Assembly: GCA_927910985.1 (NCBI GenBank)
Contig: CAKMOP010000227.1
Coordinates: 1 to 5,871, forward strand
DNA: 5,871 bases
From: an uncultured Porphyromonas sp.
Lineage (GTDB): Bacteria; Bacteroidota; Bacteroidia; Bacteroidales; Porphyromonadaceae
Direction: 5' to 3'
The notes under the pieces are model-generated. The model was not told the origin of the DNA. It searched no databases and worked only from the letters and a program-made list of their open reading frames with translations. Both the position numbers and the translations under genes were made by a program. Below, piece after piece: positions 1 to 5,871 of this stretch. How positions within the stretch are numbered: position 1 is the first letter of the stretch; every line of letters starts with the position of its first letter.

Positions 1-133
1 CCTCCCTTAGCGAGTCTTGTCGTGCAAGGCTTCGCTCGGTAGGGGTATTGGGGAAGACTTGATCATCCTTAGAGCATGCCCCTAGTAGGATGCTTGCCGC
101 TAGGGCGAAGGTGATGCTAAGGCTGTGTCGCAT
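1..133 (-). CDS. N-terminal fragment of a surface lipoprotein, DUF4302-like (cut by window edge)
   Basis: Reading from the ATG at 133-131 gives 44 open codons that run off the window at base 1. The protein starts with a type II signal peptide: MRHSLSITFALAASILLGAC, with lipobox LLGAC and the lipidated Cys at residue 20. The mature N-terminus C-S-K-D-D-Q resembles the acidic lipoprotein export signal described in Bacteroidota (Capnocytophaga, Bacteroides), so surface exposure is likely. The stretch just after it, QVFPNTPTERSLARQDSL, matches the look of the start of DUF4302 lipoproteins (acidic linker, F-x-x-x-P-x-E-R, then a helix). The start codon lies inside the preceding gene, overlapping its last codons by 17 bases in another frame, which points to translational coupling in one operon. 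DUF4302 proteins have no established function to my knowledge. That it is a lipoprotein gene start is well supported; the family call is tentative because only about 24 mature residues are visible. Confidence 0.75.
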   Translation of the reverse strand, partial: MRHSLSITFALAASILLGACSKDDQVFPNTPTERSLARQDSLRE

Positions 134-1112
134 GATGCTTGTCGAGATACTGGTTCATGAGCTGAAGGCTCTGTAGCTGGAGGCGTTGAAGAGGTATGCG
201 CCAAGCATCCTCAATGTACTTGGAGAGGAAAGCACGCTTCTGGACGAAGGACTCATGAGCGATCTTGGCTTCCTCGGCATAGCGACGCTTAGCCACCTCA
301 TCGCCGTCTGCGTCATCAGGGATAGCCGCATCCTGCTCTGCTTGAGTGATGGCCGCTGGGGTCTCGGTGAGGGTGACGCTGTACATCTCTGCTAGGTCTT
401 CGCGTGCACCCAGCATCCCGAGGATGGAGTAGAAGCCTCTGCTGTAGGCGTACCTATTCAGGCCAAGACCTTCTCTAAGTCTCCCTGACTTCTCATAGCT
501 GCGATAGGCATCGGCGAAGGGCTCAGTGGTCGAGCTGTAGCGGTCTGGCCCCAACGATAGGAAGCGGTCATGGTCGTAGGGATGAATGGTCATGAGATGT
601 CGGCCGATCTGGTGCTGAGCACTACGGACGAGGCGGTACACCTCCACGGGATTAGTGGGGGAGAAGGTGTCTACATTATATATGTATAGCTCGATGGAGG
701 GGGCCTTGCGATTGAAGAGCAGATCTACGCCTTGTCCGTCTCTGTTGGCACCACCGTAGAGGTAAATGCGCAGTAGAGGATGGGCAGGGAGGAAGTCGTT
801 GCTGGTGAAGAACTGCTTGTCTCGGTAGAGGCTGAGTACCGTTGCCTCCAGAGCTTCGAGTACGGGGCGTACTTGCTCGAGGCGTGGGGGATAGGTGTGG
901 GTAGATCGCTCCGCATGGTTGCGATCCCATCTATAGATAACCTCGGCTTGGTAGGGGCGAGTGATATGCTCCTGACACCAGCGGTCTAGCTCGCTCTGCT
1001 GCTCGCTCAGTGGAGGCAGGACGCTCCGCTCACTGAGCTGATCCTTCGAGCAAGAGGCTAGGGTCAAGCCGAGGGCAAGTGTGAGGGTGAGGTATATGGA
1101 TTGTTTCATCAT
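117..1112 (-). CDS. Putative zinc-binding metallopeptidase-type lipoprotein (Peptidase_Mx1-like) with a degraded active site
   Basis: Complete 331-residue gene with two tandem start Met codons (1112 and 1109). Residues 1-21 are a lipoprotein signal peptide ending in the lipobox LTLASC, with Cys21 followed by S-K-D, so it is probably an outer-membrane surface lipoprotein. Features recalling the Peptidase_Mx1 family (found beside SusCD pairs) appear in order: IELYIYNVDTFSPTNP (140-155), the position of the zinc helix (S164 to L173), RGFYSILGMLGAREDLAEM (225-243), where the family usually has E-D-F-A-E-M, and a C-terminal helix with QKRAFLSKYIEDAWRIPL (291-308). The usual family core H-H-E-F-A-H is replaced here by Q-H-Q-I-G-R (166-171), so the catalytic Glu and second zinc His are missing; a hydrolase activity should not be assumed. 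A charged insert at about 255-285 (acidic, then Lys/Arg/Glu-rich) precedes the last helix. It starts 13 bases after the SusD stop and overlaps the next lipoprotein, so it is co-transcribed. Family assignment is from motif memory, not a search. Confidence 0.72.
   Translation of the reverse strand: MMKQSIYLTLTLALGLTLASCSKDQLSERSVLPPLSEQQSELDRWCQEHITRPYQAEVIYRWDRNHAERSTHTYPPRLEQVRPVLEALEATVLSLYRDKQFFTSNDFLPAHPLLRIYLYGGANRDGQGVDLLFNRKAPSIELYIYNVDTFSPTNPVEVYRLVRSAQHQIGRHLMTIHPYDHDRFLSLGPDRYSSTTEPFADAYRSYEKSGRLREGLGLNRYAYSRGFYSILGMLGAREDLAEMYSVTLTETPAAITQAEQDAAIPDDADGDEVAKRRYAEEAKIAHESFVQKRAFLSKYIEDAWRIPLQRLQLQSLQLMNQYLDKHHATQP
600..614 (-). other. Degenerate HExxH zinc site (H167-Q-I-G-R171)
   Basis: Codons 167-171 of the Mx1-like lipoprotein read CAC CAG ATC GGC CGA. 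Aligned with the family core T-I-H-H-E-F-A-H-I-L, the first His is kept, the general-base Glu is Gln, and the second His is Arg. A further His (H172) follows directly. The downstream acidic candidate for the third ligand (E238 or E242 in R-E-D-L-A-E-M) is still present. The alignment was made by eye. Confidence 0.55.
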
Positions 1113-1117
1113 CGTTG
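1108..1117 (-). promoter_or_regulatory. Translation start context CAACGATGAT of the Mx1-like gene
   Basis: The ten bases CAACGATGAT span the start codon at 1112. The identical ten bases span the SusD start codon at 2651 (2647-2656). Neither has a purine-rich Shine-Dalgarno run upstream, as is usual in Bacteroidota, where an A-rich, unstructured leader tends to matter more. The match supports both start choices, though part of it is forced by the ATG itself. Confidence 0.35.
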
Positions 1118-1125
1118 GGGTATGC

Positions 1126-2651
1126 TTAGTGACGTATACGATGGTTGTTGCCCTCCCTTGGATTGGGTTCTAGGCCAGCGGTGATGGCTTCGGTGGGGAG
1201 CTGGAGACACTGGCGAGGGTCGTCCTTCTTGAGGGGACGGTAGAAGCTGCTCTTAGAGGAGCGTGTGACCTCGATATTGAATCGCCTCAGGTCAAACCAA
1301 CGTAGCCCCTCCTCGAAGAACTCCATCTGACGTAGATGCAGGATGGTACGGATCATCGGTAGCTGACGAACCGTAAGTCCATAGAAGGGAGCATAGAGCG
1401 CATAGTCGGAGGTCGAGCCCTGCGTGTAGCTATCATTCGGGACAGCTGGCTCGTAGCCGAGCTTGCTCAGCGTGTAGGCCTTGAGGTCTAGGATAGCACG
1501 ATCATACTCGCCTAGCATGGTGTAGGATTCCATACGATTGAGTAGGACTTCGTCCGTAGTGAAGAGGACATTGGTCACTGCTAGCCCTCGGGGATGTACT
1601 TCGGAGGTCTCCTGCTGGGTAGCCCGCTCGTCAAACTTAGCTAGATAGCGTGTCGTGCGATAGGGCTCAGGGGCATAAACGAAGGGGTAGATAAGGGTCG
1701 CATCTCCCGATTGGTCGTCATCCTTGATGGTTTTTCGCTTGAAGATCTTGTCTATGATTCCCACGGTTGCCCCATAGCGATCGGTGGCGATCGAGCGGGA
1801 GAGACGGGACTCCGTAGAGGCAAGCATCAGGTTAGCCGCTGTCTGGGGAGAGCAGTAGATCTCGTGCAGTCGCTCCCTGCGTCCCTCTAGCTGTTCCTGA
1901 TAGCTGATCCATGGACGTAGCGTCGTCCCTGGGGCATTGCCTAGCACGTAGTCGGCGTAGGCGATGCACTGCTTCCAGTCCCCCTTCATGAGGTAGAAGC
2001 GGGAGGCGAAGGCATAGGCCGCTCGCTTAGAGAAGTGGTACTTCGGCTGCTGATAGTACCGGTCAGAGACGAGGGAGATACCTCGCTTGAGGTCTTGCTC
2101 GATCAAGGTGTACACCTCCTCGACTGTCCCTCTCTTGTAGTCCACGAAGGCATGCTTCTCAGGCTTGGTTAGATAGGGTATGCCGGGGCTGGATGCAGAG
2201 CGTCCGTAGGGCTCTGACCATATATTCACGAGCATAAAATGCAGGTAAGCTCTTAGGAGGAAAGCCTCGCCATAGAGAGCACGTGTGCGCTCATTCTTGG
2301 GGAAGGTCGAGAGGAGCTCTAGCACCTTATTCGCTTGGGCAATCCCTCGGTAGCACTCCCGCCAGTAGCTTAGAGGAGTGTCTAGATCCTCTTGGTCGTA
2401 ATCCTCCCAGAGGTACATGGACTCCCCTAGGCGGGTCTGAATACCATTGACGCGCTCCTCGACATTGTCTGTACGGGGCTCTAGGAAGGGGATGTAGCTA
2501 GCCGTGGGGTAGGCTCCCGTGAGGAGCTCTTGGAGCTTGTCCTCGGTGTCTATACTGATGTCTAGAGCGGCATCGGGGTTCTTATCTAGGTATCCCTGAC
2601 AGCCACCAGCAGGAGGGCTAAGGAGACGAGTAGTAGTGATCGCTTTATCAT
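1126..2651 (-). CDS. SusD/RagB-family nutrient-binding outer-membrane lipoprotein (one apparent frameshift in the lipobox)
   Basis: SusD proteins are the surface lids of SusC transporters and bind the incoming ligand. As written, the largest open frame begins only at an internal Met (2418-2416, 430 codons), but the same frame is open upstream to about 2604 and encodes QGYLDKNPDAALDISIDTED, a typical SusD N-terminus. The ATG at 2651 starts M-I-K-R-S-L-L-L-V-S-L-A-L-L-L in another frame. Restoring one G in the GG at 2603-2604 joins them as MIKRSLLLVSLALLLVGC, a perfect lipobox (LVGC, Cys18), giving 508 residues, a normal SusD length. Family hallmarks in corrected numbering: the TPR-like helices with GEAFLLRAYLHF (128-139), the signature EFFEEGLRWFDLRRF (about 445-459) and a C-terminal LPTEAITAGLEPNP. 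It lies between its SusC partner and the Mx1-like lipoprotein (13-base gap). The frameshift is either sequence error or a real lesion; if real, the protein would lack secretion. Confidence 0.92.
2602..2607 (-). other. Single-base deletion breaking the SusD lipobox
   Basis: The coding strand reads CTG CTG GTG GCT GTC AGG in the frame of the start codon, which ends at a TAG after 21 codons. Adding one G (GTG GGC TGT CAG) yields L-V-G-C-Q and continues into the 490-codon SusD frame. The hydrophobic signal core lies in one frame and the lipobox Cys in the other, so the break is placed within a few bases. No alternative in-frame start with a signal peptide exists upstream. Confidence 0.85.
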
Positions 2652-2722
2652 CGTTGTCTATACGTACTTTGAAGTAGAAGGCAGACCCTGCTTGAGGTCC
2701 GTTTGTAACCTCTCGATAGGTA

Positions 2723-2775
2723 CTATTGCTGCCTCAGGGGAGTTTCTATTGTTGCCTCTGAAGAGTTTCTATTGG
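2723..2775. repeat. Imperfect 23-bp tandem repeat, about 2.3 copies
   Basis: Copies at 2723-2745 and 2746-2768 match at 19 of 23 positions; both begin CTATTG, contain TGCCTC and end GAGTTT on the plus strand. A third partial copy (CTATTGG) follows at 2769-2775. Each full copy contains CTC-N4-GAG, which in the second copy is the near-palindrome CTCTGAAGAG. On the coding strand the copies carry CAATAG three times at 23-base spacing. Confidence 0.8.
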
Positions 2776-2797
2776 AAGTCCCAAGGTGCACCTACGG

Positions 2798-2814
2798 CAG
2801 GGTTGATACCCCTG
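2798..2814 (-). other. Small hairpin directly after the SusC stop codon
   Basis: The transcript would read CAGGG-GTATCAA-CCCTG, a perfect 5-bp stem with a 7-base loop, beginning two bases after the corrected SusC stop. No U-tract follows, so it is not an intrinsic terminator. It might mark an RNA-processing or stability point that separates SusC from SusD message, or be chance. Confidence 0.35.
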
Positions 2815-2816
2815 TC

Positions 2817-5800
2817 TTAAAATCCTATCTGTAGCGAGAGCGTGTACTGTCTAGGAGTGGGTAGAGATACCCCCCCCTGCACGATAATACTCTGGGTCCT
2901 GTCCACGTAGACGCTTGTCGGAGTAGATGAGGAAGGGGTTCGTCAGACTAAGCTGTAGCTTAGCTGACTGTAGGCGAAGCTTCTTAGCGAAGGCTTCGGA
3001 GACCCGATAGCCCAGCGAGACATGCTTCAGACGTACGAAGCTACCATCGGCGACTCGTAGCTGGGAGTAGTTGTAGGTGCTATAGGCACGCTCAATATTC
3101 TCCCTACCCACCGCATTGATTAGATCCTGCGAAGGGATGGTAGGGATATCGGTATGCTGTTCGTCCCCAGGATTCATCCAACGATTGCGGTATTCTCCAG
3201 AGAAGACATTGAGGTCAGCGAAGGTGGGGTCAAAGGTGGGGTTGAGTCGGATCTTATTGCCCGCCTGCGCCGTGATGAAGAGGGTGAAATCCCAGAGACC
3301 GTAGCGCAGGGTATTCGATAGCCCACCGATGACCTGAGGCTCGATAGGCCCGTGATAGGTGAGGTAGCTCTTGGTGTACTGCGTGTCACTGAAGTCTGCA
3401 CTGTAGACGTTGGCACCCTCACTATGATTGGTGGGATAGAGTCCAAAGTCAAAGGTGGGTAGCCCGTGGCTATTCAGCCCTTGGAAGTTGTAGGAGAAGA
3501 GCGAACCCTTGGGGTAGCCCACGAGGTTGCCACGACCACGTCCAGCGACCATGTCTAGGGCGTTGGGGGTATTGCGTAATCTCGTGATCTTCTGGTTCAT
3601 GAGGCTGAGGGTAAGGCTACTGCTCCATGAGAGCTCCTTCGTCTCTATGTTCGTCGTGCTGAGTGAGAGCTCGATCCCCTGGGTGCGCATATCCCCGAAG
3701 TTGGCATACTTGTAGTACTGCCCCCCGATACCAGAGGTACGGACAAGGTCAATGAGGTCGAAGGCATTACGCTGGTAGAGATCCACCGTAGCCCGTACAC
3801 GGTCACCTGCCCAAGCTGTCTCGAGGCCCAGGTTGAGCTCGTACATCTTTTCCCAAGTGAGGTCACGGTTCTCTAGGTGGCGAATGCGTAGGGCATTCTC
3901 TCGGTCCTGATAGCGACGAGGCGAGGTCGTTCCGCCTTGGTAGACTGAGTTGGCATTGACAGCTTCCTCGTTCATCTTGGCGGTGAGTCCGTAGCTCATG
4001 CGCACAGCTAGGCGGGAGAGTAGGGAAGAGGGATGGAAGAAGGCTTCTCGGTCGACGTTCCACTTCCCCCCCACATTCCACGTGGGAAGCCATTGGGTAC
4101 GAGCGTTGCGCCCCGAAGCATTTGAGCCTTCCATGTTGATCAGGGCATTGAGGATATATCGCCCGTCGTAGCCATAGGTAGTGCTCGCAGAGAACGTCAC
4201 ACCTCGGTCATAACGTCTAGAGTAAGCGAAGTAATCCTCCCCCTCACGAAGGAGCTTACTAAATATGCGAGGATCGGTATTGATCTGCCCACCACGATCG
4301 TACTGCACACCGTAGCCCGTGAAGGGAGTATGCGAGCGGTCGGCATAGCGGATCTCAGTGAAGCCAAAGGCCTTGATATCATGGGGGCCTATATGGCGGT
4401 CATAGTCCAAAGCCAGACGCATGAGATAGCTCTTCAGGCTCGTCTCATCCTTCTTAAGTATCCCCCCATGAGGCAGGGCAACCTCGGGACGGCGCTCGGG
4501 ATGCTCGGGGTCACGTAGCAGGTAGATGTTGGCCGAGGCGACCTCAGGAGTCTCCATGGCTCGGTAGGCAAGGACTTGGTTCGATCGCTCCGTGATCTCG
4601 TGGGTCATAGAGGTGTAAGTCTGTCGGGTGGAGACGAGGGCACGGGCTTCAAGATGCGGTAGGACCTTGTAGCTGGCTTCTGCTTGAGCCTTGAAGTCGA
4701 GCACCCCGATGTCCATGTGATTGGAGCGGTATTCCTGATGGATGTTGAAAGGTGCCCAGTTGTTGCGGTACCGCTCCGAAGGTAGGAGCGTACGGCTCGT
4801 ACCGAGAGCATAGCTAAAGGGGTTGATGTCGAAGTCTCTCTCGAAGAGCCCCAGCGTAGTATTCTTGCGCTGAGGTAGGGTGCCAGGCGCATTCTGAGAG
4901 CGGATGTTCCCCTGAGCAGATAGTGTGACCTGCAGGCGATCTCCGAGGTAGAAGGTATTCTTGAGGTTGGCCGTGATGCGCTGTACCCGATCCGCTATCG
5001 TCCAGCCTCCGTCATAGAAGAAGCCCAGCGAAGCATAGGTGGCACTACTCCGTCCACCTGCACTGAAGCTCACGGTGTGGCTTGTCGTAGGTGTCAGGCG
5101 GAAGAGCTCCTTGAACCAATCGGTATTGGCTCGCTCGTACTGCTCAAGGAAGGCTCTACGTGCCTCGGGTGTGTTCTCCAGCTTATAAGTCCCCATCTCG
5201 GGATCGTACTCAGAGAGCGCCCTATTGAGTAGATGGTACACCCCACCACGACGGCCGTAGAGTGAGCTAGCGAGGCTGAAGTAGCCCTTCTGTCTCATCT
5301 CCTCATAGATACCCATCGTCTCTTGTGAGTTCAATAGGTCATACTGGCTATAGCTGGGTCTGAGGCGCATGGTATTCTCCGTGGCATAGCTTACCCTCAG
5401 AGGTGTGTCTCTACGTCCTGACTTAGTCGTCACGACGATCACCCCGTTGAGTGCGCGTGCTCCATATATAGAGGTAGCAGAAGCATCCTTCAGTACCTGT
5501 ATATCTTGTATATCGGAGGCATTGAGCCCTGAGACAGCCGAACTGATGAGCGTCGCTGCGTCTCCCGATGCCAGCTGATCAAGGCTAAGGTGCACGAGGT
5601 CTTCATAGACAGCTCCATCGATGACCCAAAGGGGCTGTACATTACCTAGTATAGATGCCCCACCTCGGATATTGATACGAGGTGCAGCACCGAATGTACC
5701 AGAAATGCTCTGGATGGATAAGCCTGGGACACGCCCTTCGAGCATACGAGATATATCCTGTGTCCCCTCTAGGTGGATGTCTCGATCTTCACCGATGAGG

Positions 5801-5871
5801 CGGCACCCGTATAGACTCGGTTGCCGGATCTTCTGATAGCCCCGTCACCACGACATCCCTCGATGAGCTTG
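2817..5871 (-). CDS. SusC/RagA-family TonB-dependent outer-membrane transporter (N-terminus beyond the window; frame changes at both ends)
   Basis: A clean 964-codon frame runs from 5745 to 2851. It starts inside the plug domain: MLEGRVPGLSIQSISGTFG, then RINIRGGASILGNVQPLWVIDG, and the SusC signature KDASATSIYGARALNGV (86-102 from that Met). The rest is a TonB-dependent beta-barrel with alternating strands and large loops, no Cys, and a NPTFDPTFADLNVFSGEYRN-type segment near the end. As written it stops after RAGGGISTHS; removing one G from the G8 tract at 2870-2877 gives VSLPTPRQYTLSLQIGF and a TAA at 2819-2817, with the terminal Phe required for outer-membrane insertion. Upstream of 5745 the pieces DVVVTG, GYQKI, VYTGAASSVKIE and DIHLEGTQDISR are visible but in different frames; they are the TonB-box region and plug start. 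The signal peptide and the carboxypeptidase-like domain lie beyond the edge. It is the energised pore of the pair, driven by TonB-ExbBD. The ligand cannot be read from the sequence. Confidence 0.95.
2870..2877 (-). repeat. G8 homopolymer (C8 on the plus strand) causing a frameshift at the SusC 3' end
   Basis: Coding strand GCA followed by eight G and then TATCTC. With eight G the frame ends six codons later (G-I-S-T-H-S-stop at 2853-2851). With seven G it continues to the expected barrel-closing strand Q-Y-T-L-S-L-Q-I-G-F and stops at 2817. This is the longest G/C homopolymer noticed in the window, a classic site for both sequencing error and slipped-strand phase variation. Confidence 0.85.
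5746..5871 (-). other. Frame-scrambled start of SusC at the window edge
   Basis: Recognisable SusC pieces occur in successive different frames. KLIE (5870-5859) is followed by an extra base near 5858, then DVVVTG (5857-5840) is followed by an extra G in GGGG near 5840-5843. GYQKI (5841-5827) is followed by a frame change between about 5814 and 5826, then (V)YTGAASSVKIE (to about 5781). One base is missing near 5781-5783 before DIHLEGTQDISRMLEG, which joins the main frame. Four or more single-base indels within about 80 bases, against none in the following 2.8 kb, point to low-quality sequence at a contig end rather than to gene decay. Confidence 0.8.

Larger units (their letters stand above)
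2652..2816 (-). other. 165-base SusC-SusD spacer, no recognised gene
   Basis: SusC and SusD genes are normally separated by a few to a few tens of bases; here 165 bases separate the corrected SusC stop (2819-2817) from the SusD ATG. The spacer holds a short hairpin just after SusC and a 23-base imperfect tandem repeat. No convincing Bacteroidota promoter (TTTG at -33 with TAnnTTTG at -7) or intrinsic terminator was seen, so the two genes are probably still on one transcript. Confidence 0.6.

Noticed and set aside
186..989. Plus-strand open frames at 186-395 and 780-989
   Set aside because: They lie antisense within the Mx1-like lipoprotein, show no domain or signal sequence, and have codon use of a mirror frame; treated as shadows.
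2416..2418. Internal Met as the true start of SusD
   Set aside because: It would lack the signal peptide, lipobox and about 78 residues of conserved N-terminus that are visible in the same open frame just upstream.
2798..2814. Intrinsic terminator between SusC and SusD
   Set aside because: The stem is only 5 bp and is followed by CCGTAGG and not by a T-run on the coding strand.
2652..2816. Separate promoter for SusD
   Set aside because: No TAnnTTTG -7 element with an upstream TTTG could be placed on the coding strand.
3116..4518. Plus-strand frames (3116-3304, 3527-3715, 4330-4518) and alternative minus-strand frames (3174-3452, 3645-3866, 3863-4093, 4197-4382) inside SusC
   Set aside because: All are fully covered by the clean, motif-rich SusC frame and have low-complexity Ser/Arg/Thr-rich compositions typical of off-frame translation.
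5621..5836. Plus-strand open frame of 71 codons near the window edge
   Set aside because: Antisense to the SusC plug domain and partly within the indel-rich end; no supporting features.
1..5871. CRISPR array, tRNA/rRNA genes, insertion sequence ends
   Set aside because: No spaced repeat array beyond the 23-bp tandem repeat, no tRNA cloverleaf or rRNA-like segment, and no transposase or terminal inverted repeats were seen; the window is almost wholly coding.

Overview
The window is a minus-strand fragment of one Bacteroidota outer-membrane uptake operon. Read in the direction of transcription (from base 5871 towards base 1) it holds four consecutive genes: a SusC/RagA-type TonB-dependent transporter, its SusD-type surface lipoprotein, a lipoprotein of the putative zinc-binding metallopeptidase type (Peptidase_Mx1-like), and the first 44 codons of a second small lipoprotein that looks like the DUF4302 family. 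SusC/SusD pairs are diagnostic of Bacteroidota. The moderately high G+C, the absence of classical Shine-Dalgarno sites and the protein flavour suggest a Porphyromonas-like member of the Bacteroidales, but the genus is a guess.

Layout: 1-133, start of the DUF4302-like lipoprotein, cut by the window edge and overlapping its upstream neighbour by 17 bases. 117-1112, complete Mx1-like lipoprotein whose HExxH zinc site is degraded to HQxxR. 1126-2651, SusD lipoprotein, readable end to end only if one missing G is restored in its lipobox. 2652-2816, an unusually long SusC-SusD spacer with a 23-bp imperfect tandem repeat and a small hairpin. 2817-5871, SusC transporter, cut at its N-terminal side by the window edge, with one extra base in a G8 tract near its 3' end and at least four single-base frame changes in the last ~95 bases of the window. 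No gene was found on the plus strand; the plus-strand open frames are shadows of the minus-strand genes.

How the genes work together: SusC forms the outer-membrane barrel and SusD the lid that captures the ligand. The two accessory lipoproteins probably sit on the cell surface with them, since both mature N-termini begin C-S-K-D and resemble Bacteroidota lipoprotein export signals. No glycoside hydrolase or other polysaccharide gene is visible, and the accessory set resembles SusCD systems that take up non-glycan ligands such as peptides, so a peptide (or metal/heme) substrate is more likely than a glycan; this is inference.

The most notable features are the frame disruptions (in SusC and SusD only, most of them at short G runs) and the apparently dead peptidase site. 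The frame disruptions are most simply sequencing errors near a contig end, but the G8 tract could be a real phase-variable switch.
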